Source: Arthrobacter sp. C9C5 (GTDB lineage Bacteria > Actinomycetota > Actinomycetes > Actinomycetales > Micrococcaceae). From it: DNA of 34,970 nt. A program made the position numbers and the translations under genes. Positions 1-7,360 of this stretch are shown here, piece after piece (position 1 is the first letter of the stretch; every line of letters begins with the position of its first letter). The stretch spans positions 7,455 through 42,424 of the forward strand of contig NZ_JABFMX010000026.1 in the NCBI RefSeq assembly GCF_013359735.1, written 5' to 3'. A model generated the notes under the pieces. The model was not told the origin of the DNA, ran no database searches, and saw only the letters and a list, made by a program, of their open reading frames with translations.

Positions 1-165
1 GTTCAGGGTCGATGACGTGACGACCGGGTTGAGGAGAACCGGGCCTGCCATATCCGGCGCAGCGGTCGCCGCCGGCGCTCCCGTCAACGCGGCAAGCAAC
101 GCGAGGGTTAGGCCCACGCCCGTCAAGGAAAGTCGTGATTTAAGACGTGAATTCGGAATGCTCAA
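1..165 (-). CDS. N-terminal part of a secreted protein, cut by the window edge
   Basis: The first 55 codons of a minus-strand gene are visible. They encode a typical Sec signal peptide: a basic start (SRLKSRLS), a hydrophobic Leu/Ala stretch (VGLTLALLAALTGAPAA) and a likely Ala-X-Ala cleavage site near residue 35. The start chosen is TTG at 165-163, because a GGGGG ribosome-binding stretch lies just upstream (complement of 170-174) and no better in-frame start is seen. The mature part begins APDMAGPVLLNP and is too short to identify a family. The protein should be exported. Its function cannot be read from this fragment. Confidence 0.6.
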   Translation of the reverse strand, partial: MSIPNSRLKSRLSLTGVGLTLALLAALTGAPAATAAPDMAGPVLLNPVVTSSTLN

Positions 166-397
166 CGGGCCCCCAAGCTGGAACGATCGATTCGACCGGA
201 ATGTGCGGCCGCAGACGCGGCCTCCGTGATTGTACAGATCCCCGCCATTACGCACCGCGCAGTGCGCTTAAGCGACAGGCCGTGTTGTGCGCCGGGGCCC
301 GTTGACCTTCGCTTAGTGTCTTACCCCGTGCCGCTCGGCTGCCACGGCCAGGTCTGCGGATGTGGCGGTGTTGAATCGCTGATCAGGTGATCCGCCC

Positions 398-933
398 ATG
401 CTGGTGCCTGGGAGGGGGTCCGTGCCGGACGGACCGGAGGGCCCCGACGTCGAGGAACTCACCCGGGCCTTCGAGGAAACCGGCGCCATCACCACGGACG
501 CGGCGCCGGTCGCGGCCCGTGACCAGTCAGGGCACGTCGTGGACGTTCGGACCAAGAGCCTGTCGCCGGCGCTCCGCGTCGCGGCTGTCATCGCGGGGAC
601 CTGCCCCGAGCGGATTCTCTCGGACAGGTTCGCGGAATCGATGTACGTCAGCGGCCTCCTTCAGGCGGCTGCGGTCGACGTCGTCACCCAGCCGGGGTGG
701 CATGCGCACCTGCGGTCCCTTAGGAACCAGCTGAAAGCCCGGCGTGACCTGCTGGTGGACAGCCTCCGCGAGCATGCCCCGGCCGCGGCGTGGTGATCGC
801 GGACGGCGCCGGGTGGTTTCCGGCGGAGGCCTCCGGGCCGTTCCTGCGGCTCAACTACGCCGGCCCGAACCCCAGTGCGTTCCCCCAGACGGCCCGCGTC
901 TTGGGAGAGGCCCTGGAACGAAACGGTGGATAG
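398..933 (+). pseudogene. Decayed MocR-type PLP aminotransferase (truncated and frameshifted)
   Basis: Two reading frames together resemble the C-terminal half of a GntR/MocR-family aminotransferase. The first frame (398-796) has a GPDVEELTRAFEETGA segment, then TKSLSPALRVAAVIAG, which resembles the region around the PLP-binding lysine, and ends with LKARRDLLVDSLREHAP. The frame breaks near 793. The second frame (793-933) continues with WFPAEASGPFLRLNYAGPN, a typical C-terminal motif, and stops at TAG 931-933. The DNA-binding domain and the first half of the aminotransferase fold are missing, and about 30 residues seem lost at the break. The residues before the lysine are also shortened. It is very unlikely to make an active enzyme. 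Confidence 0.65.
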
Positions 934-984
934 CTGGCCGCCTGCCAACCGGGGGCGGACTTACCACCTGCCACCGTGCCGTAT

Positions 985-1013
985 TTCAGATCGGTAACGC
1001 TAGCTCCTATGCT
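985..1013 (+). promoter_or_regulatory. Possible sigma-70-type promoter for murA
   Basis: TTCAGA (985-990) and TATGCT (1008-1013) are separated by 17 bp and lie about 55 bp upstream of the murA start, in the only non-coding gap before the murA-plsC-gpsA-ddl genes. The -10 hexamer is good and the -35 is weak. This is motif reading only. Confidence 0.35.
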
Positions 1014-1067
1014 TAGCTGGAGCCTTTGTAAGGATTTGGGGGCGAGTAGTCGTGAGGAAACTGGTAA

Positions 1068-2393
1068 ATGAGTAGTGTTCTGACAATCCGCGGAGGCGTC
1101 CCGCTGACCGGCCGCGTCACCGTTCGGGGGGCCAAGAATCTTGTTCCCAAGGCGATGGTTGCTGCCCTGCTGGGTAATGAGCCGTCCGTGTTGCGCAACG
1201 TCCCCGAAATCAAGGACGTTGAGGTTGTCACCAGCCTGCTCCAGCTCCACGGCGTCACGGTGGACAAGGACCCGGTTACCGGGGACCTGACGCTGGACCC
1301 GACCAACGCCAAGACGGCCTCGCACACGGCCATCGACGCGCACGCCGGCGACTCGCGCATCCCGATCCTGCTCTGCGGACCCCTGATCCACGCCATCGGC
1401 GAGGCCTTCATCCCGGACCTCGGCGGCTGCAAGATCGGCGACCGCCCCATCGACTACCACCTCAACGTGCTGCGCCAGTTCGGCGCCGTCGTGGAGAAGC
1501 GCCCGGGCGGCATCCACATCTCCGCGCCGAACGGCCTCAAGGGCGCCAAGATCGCGCTGCCTTATCCGTCGGTTGGCGCCACCGAACAGGTCCTGCTCAG
1601 CGCCACCCGCGCCGAGGGCATCACCGAACTGTCCGGCGCGGCCACCGAACCGGAAATTGTCGACCTGATCGCCGTGCTGCAGAAGATGGGCGCGATCATC
1701 AGCGTCCAGACCGACCGCACCATCCGGATCGAGGGGGTGCAGGACCTGGGCGGCTACAACCACCGGGCCCTCTCCGACCGCAACGAATCCGCGTCCTGGG
1801 CCTCCGCCGCCCTGGTGACCCGCGGCGACATCTTCGTCGAAGGCGCCACCCAGCGCGACATGATGACCTTCCTGAACACCTACCGCAAGGTGGGCGGCGG
1901 CATGGACATCGGCGAGGACGGCATCCGCTTCTACCACCCCGGCGGAAAGCTCAACCCGCTGGTGCTGGAAACCGATGTGCACCCCGGCTTCATGACCGAC
2001 TGGCAGCAGCCGCTGGTGGTGGCCCTGACCCAGGCCGAGGGCGTCTCGATTGTGCACGAGACCGTGTACGAAAACCGCTTCGGCTTCACCGACGCCCTGA
2101 TCCGGATGGGCGCCAGCATCCAGGTCCACCGCGAATGCCTCGGCAGCGTCCCGTGCCGGTTCGGCCAGCGCAACTTCCTGCACTCCGCCGTCATCTCCGG
2201 CCCCACGCAGCTCAAGGGCGCCGACATCGACGTGCCTGATCTGCGTGGCGGCTTCAGCCACCTGATCGCTGCCCTGGCCGCCACCGGCACTTCCCGGGTC
2301 ACCGGCATCGACATCATCAACCGCGGCTACGAGCGTTTCACCGAGAAGCTCGCCGGCCTGGGCGCCGACTTCGACATCACGTCTGCCCGGTAG
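1068..2393 (+). CDS. murA: UDP-N-acetylglucosamine 1-carboxyvinyltransferase, actinobacterial MurA2-like
   Basis: Cytoplasmic enzyme that transfers enolpyruvate from PEP to UDP-GlcNAc, the first committed step of peptidoglycan synthesis. The protein has 441 residues, slightly longer than the usual 415-430. Visible family features are the N-terminal GAKN motif (residues 21-24), the catalytic-loop cysteine Cys121 in GGCKIGDRP (Cys115 in E. coli numbering), PSVGATEQVLL, a DRNESASWASAAL segment where other MurAs have DRIETGTF, and RGYERFTEKLAGLGA near the C-terminus. The extra length comes partly from an insertion of about 18 residues after RMGASIQVHRE, containing CLGSVPCRFG, which I associate with a second actinobacterial MurA type. 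The start ATG 1068 has a GAGGAAA ribosome site about 8 nt upstream. The next gene follows after 10 nt, suggesting an operon. Because the cysteine is present, fosfomycin sensitivity would be expected for this enzyme (inference). Confidence 0.93.
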   Translation: MSSVLTIRGGVPLTGRVTVRGAKNLVPKAMVAALLGNEPSVLRNVPEIKDVEVVTSLLQLHGVTVDKDPVTGDLTLDPTNAKTASHTAIDAHAGDSRIPILLCGPLIHAIGEAFIPDLGGCKIGDRPIDYHLNVLRQFGAVVEKRPGGIHISAPNGLKGAKIALPYPSVGATEQVLLSATRAEGITELSGAATEPEIVDLIAVLQKMGAIISVQTDRTIRIEGVQDLGGYNHRALSDRNESASWASAALVTRGDIFVEGATQRDMMTFLNTYRKVGGGMDIGEDGIRFYHPGGKLNPLVLETDVHPGFMTDWQQPLVVALTQAEGVSIVHETVYENRFGFTDALIRMGASIQVHRECLGSVPCRFGQRNFLHSAVISGPTQLKGADIDVPDLRGGFSHLIAALAATGTSRVTGIDIINRGYERFTEKLAGLGADFDITSAR

Positions 2394-2403
2394 CGGGGAC
2401 CCC

Positions 2404-3210
2404 GTGAAGGAAACGGCCAAGAGCCACATCACCTTTGTCATCGTGGCCGGCATCGTCCGGCCCGTCATGAACCTGCTGATGAACAAGAAGTGGGAGGGGC
2501 TGGAGAAACTTCCCGCCGGCGGCTTCATCGCCGTGCCCAACCACTGCACCGAGATCGATCCGCTGGTGATCGGGCACATGCTCTTCAACCAGAACCGGAT
2601 GCCGCACTTCCTGGCCAAGGGCAGCCTGTTCAAGGTTCCGGTACTGGGTTCGGTGCTGCGCAACACCAAGCAGGTGCCGGTGGAGCGCTCGACGGCGGGT
2701 GCCAACCGCTCGCTGCAGGTCGCCAAGGAAGTCGTGGACGAGGGCGGCGCCATCATCATCTACCCCGAGGGCACGCTGACGCGCGATCCGGAACTGTGGC
2801 CGATGAAGGGCCATACCGGAGCGGCCCGGATGGCGCTGGAAAGCGGCATCCCGGTGGTCCCGATGGCGCATTGGGGAGCGCATGAGGTCTTTCCGCGCTA
2901 CGCCAAGCGCTTCCACATCTTTCCCAGGAAGACCTCGCGCGTGCTGGTGGGCGACCCGGTGGACCTGAGTGCCTTCGCCGGACGGCCCCTGGACAAGGCG
3001 ACGCTGACCGAAGCGACCAACGTGATCATGGACGCCATCACCGAATTGCTGGCAACCCTGCGCGGCGGACAGCCGCCGCTGGTGCGCTGGGACCCCTCGG
3101 CGCACAACCAGTCCACCCACGGGCGCTTCATCGAACGCGGCGGGAAGCCCGGCGGCGCAGCCCCGGACACCACCCCGGGCAGCGGCACCGCCACGGATGG
3201 TGCCAAGTGA
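2404..3210 (+). CDS. plsC: 1-acyl-sn-glycerol-3-phosphate acyltransferase (PlsC family)
   Basis: Likely acylates lysophosphatidic acid to phosphatidic acid in membrane lipid synthesis; members of this family can also use other lipid acceptors. The 268-residue protein has the acyltransferase block I NHCTEIDP (the NHx4D catalytic motif, about residues 47-54), a block II-like region around FLAKGSLFKVPVLG, block III EGTLTR (about 122-127) and block IV VPMAHWG. A hydrophobic N-terminal stretch (ITFVIVAGIVRPVMNLLM) would anchor it to the inner face of the membrane. The C-terminal 40 residues are Pro/Gly/Ser-rich and probably disordered. The start is GTG 2404. The stop overlaps the gpsA start by 4 nt (GTGA), so the two are probably translationally coupled and act in successive lipid steps. 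Confidence 0.88.
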   Translation: MKETAKSHITFVIVAGIVRPVMNLLMNKKWEGLEKLPAGGFIAVPNHCTEIDPLVIGHMLFNQNRMPHFLAKGSLFKVPVLGSVLRNTKQVPVERSTAGANRSLQVAKEVVDEGGAIIIYPEGTLTRDPELWPMKGHTGAARMALESGIPVVPMAHWGAHEVFPRYAKRFHIFPRKTSRVLVGDPVDLSAFAGRPLDKATLTEATNVIMDAITELLATLRGGQPPLVRWDPSAHNQSTHGRFIERGGKPGGAAPDTTPGSGTATDGAK

Positions 3211-4268
3211 CGGCGGAGCCGTCCGCCGCGGAAGCCACCGACTCGGCCACGAGCGTTGCCGTGCTTGGCGCCGGATCCTGGGGGACCACCTTCGCGAAGG
3301 TCCTCGCCGACGCGGCCACCGCCTCCGGCGTCGAGCGCAGCATCCGCCTCTGGGGCCGCCGCGCCGCCGTCGTGGACCAGATCAACGGCGAACACCGCAA
3401 CGAGCAGTACCTCAAGGGCATCGCCCTGCCCGCCAGCATCACCGCCTCCACCGACGTGGCCGAGGTCCTCGACGGCGCCGACCTCGTGGTCCTGGCCGTC
3501 CCCGCCCAGACGCTACGGCTCCAGCTGCGCGAATGGAAGGACCTGATCGGACCCGGCGTGCTGGTGGTTTCCCTGATGAAGGGCCTGGAACTGCACTCGG
3601 ATGCCCGGATGAGCGAGGTGATCTGCGAGGAGCTGGACATCCCCGCCGAGCGCGTCGCCGTCGTTTCCGGTCCCAACCTGGCCATGGAGATTGCCCGTGA
3701 GGAGCCGACGGCGTCTGTCGTGGCCTGCTCGGACGCTGCGGCGGCGGGCTGGATGGCCCGCAGCTGCACGGCACCCTACTTCCGCCCGTATACGACGGCG
3801 GACGTGGTGGGCGTCGAAATCGGCGGCATCGTCAAGAACATCATTGCCTTGGCCGTCGGCATCTGCGAAGGCAAGCAAATGGGCGACAACACCAAGGCTT
3901 CCGTGATCACCCGGGGCCTCGCCGAGACGTCCCGGCTGACGCTGGCCCTCGGCGGCGAAGCCCGGACCATGGCGGGCCTTGCCGGCCTGGGCGACCTCGT
4001 CGCCACCTGTTCCTCCGCGCTGTCGCGGAACCACACAGCCGGACGGCTGCTGGGCACCGGCCTGAGCCTGGAGCAGGTCACGGCCGAAATGACGCAGACC
4101 GCCGAAGGCATTAAGTCGGCGCAGGCCGTGCACGAACTGGCCGGCAAGCTGGGCGTCGAGATGCCCATCACCGCCGCCGTCGTCGCGGTGCTGGCCGGAA
4201 AACTGTCCGTAGACGAACTGGGACCGCGGCTGCTGTCCCGGGACCTGAAATCCGAAGGCGACTACTAA
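3207..4268 (+). CDS. gpsA: Glycerol-3-phosphate dehydrogenase [NAD(P)+]
   Basis: Reduces dihydroxyacetone phosphate to sn-glycerol-3-phosphate, the backbone for phospholipids and for glycerol-based wall polymers. The 353-residue protein has an N-terminal Rossmann fold with GAGSWG (residues 21-26), the nucleotide-domain motifs LVVLAVPAQTLR and VVSLMKGLE, SGPNLAMEIA (about 154-163), and the C-terminal catalytic lysine Lys210 in GGIVKNIIALAVG. MGDNTKASVITRG and GLAGLGDLVATCSS complete the family pattern. Length and motifs are normal. The start GTG 3207 overlaps the plsC stop by 4 nt, and ddl begins 3 nt after its stop, so it sits inside a compact operon linking lipid and wall precursors. Confidence 0.94.
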   Translation: MTAEPSAAEATDSATSVAVLGAGSWGTTFAKVLADAATASGVERSIRLWGRRAAVVDQINGEHRNEQYLKGIALPASITASTDVAEVLDGADLVVLAVPAQTLRLQLREWKDLIGPGVLVVSLMKGLELHSDARMSEVICEELDIPAERVAVVSGPNLAMEIAREEPTASVVACSDAAAAGWMARSCTAPYFRPYTTADVVGVEIGGIVKNIIALAVGICEGKQMGDNTKASVITRGLAETSRLTLALGGEARTMAGLAGLGDLVATCSSALSRNHTAGRLLGTGLSLEQVTAEMTQTAEGIKSAQAVHELAGKLGVEMPITAAVVAVLAGKLSVDELGPRLLSRDLKSEGDY

Positions 4269-4270
4269 GA

Positions 4271-5419
4271 GTGTCAGAGATCAACGAAGCAACAGAATCC
4301 CGGTCCGGCCGGTCCAGGCCCCGGGTGGCGGTGCTGTTCGGCGGCCGCTCCAGCGAGCATGCGGTCAGCTGCGTCACGGCGGCCGGTGTCCTCGGCGCCA
4401 TTGACCAGACCAAATACGAGGTGATCCCGATCGGGATTGCCAAGACCGGCCAGTGGGTACTGGCCTCGGGAGACACCAAGGATTGGTCGCTCTCCGCCTC
4501 CTCGCTGCCGGAAGTGGCGCCGTCGGATCAGACCGTGACGCTGGCCGAGATCAGCGGGGAGCACCAGCTGATTGTGGCATCCCCGAACCAGGTCCCGCAG
4601 GAGCTGGGCTCGGTGGACGTGGTCTTTCCGCTGCTGCACGGGCCATTCGGCGAGGATGGCACCATCCAGGGTCTCCTGGAGCTCTCCGACACCCGTTACG
4701 TGGGCGCAGGCGTGCTGGCGTCGGCCGTTGGGATGGACAAGCACTACATGAAGGTGGTTTTCGAATCCGCCGGCCTGCGTGTGGGTCCCTACATCACGGT
4801 GACGGACCGGCAGTGGCTCACCGACCCTGAGCTGGTGCGCAAGCGCGTGGACCAGCTCGGCTTCCCGGTCTTCGTCAAGCCCGCGCGGGCCGGCTCCTCG
4901 ATGGGCATCTCCAAGGTGGATTCGCTCGAGCAACTGGACGCCGCGATCGAGGCTGCCCGGGAACACGATCCCAAGCTGGTGATCGAGGCCGGCATCGTCG
5001 GCCGCGAGATCGAATGCGCCGTGCTGGAAGGTCGCGGGACCGATGCGCCCCGCACATCCATGCCGGGCGAAATTTCGGTTGCCGGCGGCGGCCACGACTT
5101 CTACGACTTCAACGCCAAGTACGTGGAGGACGACGCCGCCGCGCTCAGCTGCCCGGCCGACCTCCCCGACGAGGCCATCGCCCGGGTCCGCGAGCTCGCG
5201 GCGGTCGCTTTCGACGCCGTCGGCGCCGAAGGCCTGAGCCGGGTGGACTTCTTCTACACGCCCGAGGGCGAACTGATCATCAACGAGATCAACACCATGC
5301 CCGGCTTCACGCCGAAGAGCATGTACCCGCAGATGTGGAAGGCCTCGGGGCTGGGCTACGCGGAGCTGATCGACGAGCTGATCTATCTGGCCCTGCACCG
5401 CAAGACCGGTCTGCGCTAG
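4271..5419 (+). CDS. ddl: D-alanine--D-alanine ligase
   Basis: ATP-grasp enzyme that joins two D-alanines for the peptidoglycan stem peptide. The 382 residues include the N-terminal GGRSSEHAVS (about 24-33), LHGPFGEDGTIQG, the ATP-binding KPARAGSSMGISKV (about 199-212) and the C-terminal metal-binding EINTMPGFTPKSMYPQMW. The Ser in the Ser-Met-Tyr stretch and the terminal motif are as in Ddl, and a Tyr-rich active-site motif KYVEDDA precedes them. The start GTG 4271 lies 3 nt after the gpsA stop. It is the last gene of the murA-plsC-gpsA-ddl array and is followed by a tandem repeat with hairpin potential. The ligase side (D-Ala rather than D-Lac) is assumed from family; residue-level specificity was not tested. 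Confidence 0.94.
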   Translation: MSEINEATESRSGRSRPRVAVLFGGRSSEHAVSCVTAAGVLGAIDQTKYEVIPIGIAKTGQWVLASGDTKDWSLSASSLPEVAPSDQTVTLAEISGEHQLIVASPNQVPQELGSVDVVFPLLHGPFGEDGTIQGLLELSDTRYVGAGVLASAVGMDKHYMKVVFESAGLRVGPYITVTDRQWLTDPELVRKRVDQLGFPVFVKPARAGSSMGISKVDSLEQLDAAIEAAREHDPKLVIEAGIVGREIECAVLEGRGTDAPRTSMPGEISVAGGGHDFYDFNAKYVEDDAAALSCPADLPDEAIARVRELAAVAFDAVGAEGLSRVDFFYTPEGELIINEINTMPGFTPKSMYPQMWKASGLGYAELIDELIYLALHRKTGLR

Positions 5420-5421
5420 TC

Positions 5422-5547
5422 CCCACCGGCACCCTCACCTCGCTCCGCTTCGGCCAGGGAACCCTGCCGGCGTGGGCCCACCCACCGGCACCCTCACCTC
5501 GCTCCGCTTCGGCCAGGGAACCCTGCCGGCGTGGGCCCACCCACCGG
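5422..5547. repeat. 59-bp tandem duplication between convergent genes
   Basis: Two exact-looking 59-bp copies lie at 5422-5480 and 5481-5539, followed by the first 8 bases of a third copy (5540-5547). Each unit holds CACCTCGCTCCGCTTCGGCC and ends in GTGGGCCCAC, a perfect 10-bp palindrome, with GCCGG and CCGGC pairing around it across the junction. The repeat fills the gap between the convergent ddl and DUF3515 genes, so it may act as a two-way terminator. No reading frame of interest was seen. Confidence 0.85.
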
Positions 5548-5552
5548 GGTCG

Positions 5553-6056
5553 CTACTTGCCGGTCGGCAGGTTCTGCAGGTCCTCCTGGCCCACGCATTT
5601 CCGGTCTGCCTTGATCTTCGCGGCCGGGGCGGCGAGCTCTGCCAGCACGGTGGCCGAGCTGATCTTGTTGGGGTCCATCAGGATTTCCGTGGCGGGCTCG
5701 CGCCCGAAAGTGGTCAGCGTCCACACCGGGTTGCCTTCCTTGATCACCCAGTCGACGCCGTTGACGCTGACGCAGCGGTCCGTGGTGGGGCCGGGGACGT
5801 TGACGCCGCAGCGCAGGACCACGAGGGACGGGTCGCCCCACGCCGCCGTCGCCTGGCTGTTGGTCTTGCGCAGTTTCGCATCGCCAAGGCTGTCTGGCAG
5901 CGCCAGCATCATGGGTGCGCAGGCGGCGTTCGCCGCATCCTTGGCCGGGGCGACGTCGACGACGGGGGAGCAGGCAGTGAGCACCAGCCCGGCTGCGGCG
6001 GCGGTTGCGAGAAGGCGAAGCGGACGTGCGGACGCCGGGAAGCGGGTCTGAGGCAT
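5553..6056 (-). CDS. DUF3515 family lipoprotein
   Basis: A 167-residue protein with a lipoprotein signal: basic N-terminus, hydrophobic core (LLATAAAAGLVL) and lipobox LTAC with the lipidated Cys at about residue 29. The mature domain contains CAPMMLALPDSL, WGDPSLVVLRCGV and VDWVIKEG, which fit the DUF3515 family of actinobacterial secreted proteins; the cysteines in CAPMM, RCGV, RCVSV and KCVGQ may form disulfides outside the membrane. Its function is not established. Next to ddl it is a common actinobacterial neighbour (from memory, not checked). It runs towards ddl, and its start is 127 bp from the divergent LCP gene. Confidence 0.8.
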   Translation of the reverse strand: MPQTRFPASARPLRLLATAAAAGLVLTACSPVVDVAPAKDAANAACAPMMLALPDSLGDAKLRKTNSQATAAWGDPSLVVLRCGVNVPGPTTDRCVSVNGVDWVIKEGNPVWTLTTFGREPATEILMDPNKISSATVLAELAAPAAKIKADRKCVGQEDLQNLPTGK

Positions 6057-6145
6057 AGTTCAAGCCTATCCCGGCGCCCAACACCGCTTCGAACCGGAAC
6101 GAGCCAGCCGTCCGTGGCACAATAGGCCGAGCTGTTTCTGTCCAG

Positions 6146-6168
6146 CGTTACAAGAAGTCGTTACAAGA
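6146..6168 (+). promoter_or_regulatory. Direct repeat CGTTACAAGA upstream of the LCP gene, possible operator
   Basis: CGTTACAAGA occurs at 6146-6155 and again at 6159-6168, a 13-bp period. It ends 15 bp before the LCP start and just upstream of its AGGGAA ribosome site. GTTAC-type direct repeats are known targets of OmpR-class regulators such as actinobacterial MtrA, which controls wall genes, but here the spacing was not compared with a measured site. A regulatory role is a guess. Confidence 0.3.
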
Positions 6169-6183
6169 GTAGGGAACTCACTG

Positions 6184-7224
6184 ATGCCCGTTGACACCGC
6201 AGACCAGGCTCCCTATGAGGACGCCCAGCGGTCCCGGACGAAAAGGAAGAAGACCGCACGCAACGTCCTTCTCGGCGTCGTCGCGTTCTTTCTTGTCGTA
6301 GCCGTCGGTGCGGGGATTTTCGCCTTCAACCTGGCGAACAGCTTCAACTCGAAGTCCCAGAAGATCGAGCAGGCCTTTCCGGCGGAATCTGCGCGCCCGG
6401 CCGAAACGAAAACCGATGCCGTAAACCTGTTGCTGCTCGGAAGTGACAGCCGTGCCGCGGCGCTGGGTGACGCGGAGGCCGGCGGCGCGTCGGACCAGCG
6501 GTCGGACACCATGATGTGGGTGCATATCCCCGCGGACCGCAAGAACATCTACATGATGTCCGTCATGCGTGACACTTGGGTGCAAATTCCCGGGCATGGC
6601 GAGGCCAAGATGAACGCTGCCATGGCACTGGGCGGCATTCCGTTGGTCGTCCAGACTTTGGAAGGTATGTTCGATACCCGACTCGACCATGTAGCCGTGG
6701 TCGACTTTGAAGGATTCAAGGCAATGACCGACGCCCTGGGCGGCGTCAACGTCAACGTGCCAACGGCTTTCAATACCAAGCAGTTCTCGTTCACCGCGGG
6801 AAAGCAGCAGCTCAGCGGTGAACAGGCCTTGGCATTCGTTCGTGAGCGCAAAGCGTTCAGCGACGGCGACTATCAGCGGGTAAAGAATCAGCAACTATTC
6901 TTGAAGGCCCTCATGTCCAAGTTCCTCACGGCGGAGACGCTGACCAATCCGGTCAGGATCAGCAGCCTGGTGGATACCGTCTCGCCGTACGTCAGCGTGG
7001 ACAAGTCCCTCGACGCGGCTGCGGTAGCCTCCCTGGCGGTAGGGCTGCGCGATGTCCGGACGGCAGACGTGGTCAGCTTTACGCTGCCTACCTCGGGAAT
7101 CGGAACCTCGGCGGACGGTCAATCCATTGTCCTGCGCGACGACGACGCCATCGCAAAGGTTGCTGGAGCGCTGCGCGGGGACACCTTGGCGGAGTTCGTC
7201 GCGTCCATTGGTTCCGGCTCATAA
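6184..7224 (+). CDS. LytR-CpsA-Psr (LCP) family glycopolymer-peptidoglycan transferase
   Basis: LCP proteins move a lipid-linked glycopolymer from its prenyl-diphosphate carrier to peptidoglycan, outside the membrane. The 346 residues have a short basic cytoplasmic head, one membrane helix (about 27-50) and an extracellular LCP domain (about 80-245). Conserved elements are LLLGSDSR (83-90), RSDTMM (106-111), the MSVMRDT strand with the Arg-Asp pair (129-130), NAAMALGG, and VRERKAFSDGDYQRVKNQQ (219-237), which carries the arginines that bind the pyrophosphate lipid. The C-terminal 90 residues form an extra domain without a recognised motif. The start ATG 6184 has AGGGAA upstream. Its place just before a glycosyltransferase and exporter cluster suggests it anchors that polymer to the wall. 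Confidence 0.92.
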   Translation: MPVDTADQAPYEDAQRSRTKRKKTARNVLLGVVAFFLVVAVGAGIFAFNLANSFNSKSQKIEQAFPAESARPAETKTDAVNLLLLGSDSRAAALGDAEAGGASDQRSDTMMWVHIPADRKNIYMMSVMRDTWVQIPGHGEAKMNAAMALGGIPLVVQTLEGMFDTRLDHVAVVDFEGFKAMTDALGGVNVNVPTAFNTKQFSFTAGKQQLSGEQALAFVRERKAFSDGDYQRVKNQQLFLKALMSKFLTAETLTNPVRISSLVDTVSPYVSVDKSLDAAAVASLAVGLRDVRTADVVSFTLPTSGIGTSADGQSIVLRDDDAIAKVAGALRGDTLAEFVASIGSGS

Positions 7225-7351
7225 GACCGTGGCAATATTCGGTGAAGTGTCTGTGAACCGGTAGGATGCTCTCGGTGCCGTCTCAATATTGCGGCCCCGA
7301 CGTAAAGTGCGACGAAGAACCTTACGACGTACCGAACAGGATTTTTTGCTT

Positions 7352-7357
7352 GGGGGA
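7352..7357 (+). promoter_or_regulatory. Ribosome site GGGGGA that fixes a TTG start at 7361
   Basis: GGGGGA lies 3 nt before TTG 7361. The TTG is followed at once by a good signal peptide, whereas the frame upstream codes for Arg-rich sequence. The same GGGGGA-plus-TTGAAC arrangement recurs at 18794-18810. Confidence 0.55.
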
Positions 7358-7360
7358 ACA

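Noticed and set aside
855..2759. A 634-residue open frame on the minus strand opposite murA and plsC
   Set aside because: It is antisense to two well-supported genes, has a composition typical of reverse frames in GC-rich DNA (rich in Ala, Gly, Val, Asp, His) and shows no family motif.
4274..5398. A 374-residue open frame on the minus strand
   Set aside because: It mirrors ddl almost exactly; ddl carries all ATP-grasp motifs.
5422..5547. CRISPR array
   Set aside because: The two units touch each other without spacers and have no cas genes nearby, so this is a tandem duplication.
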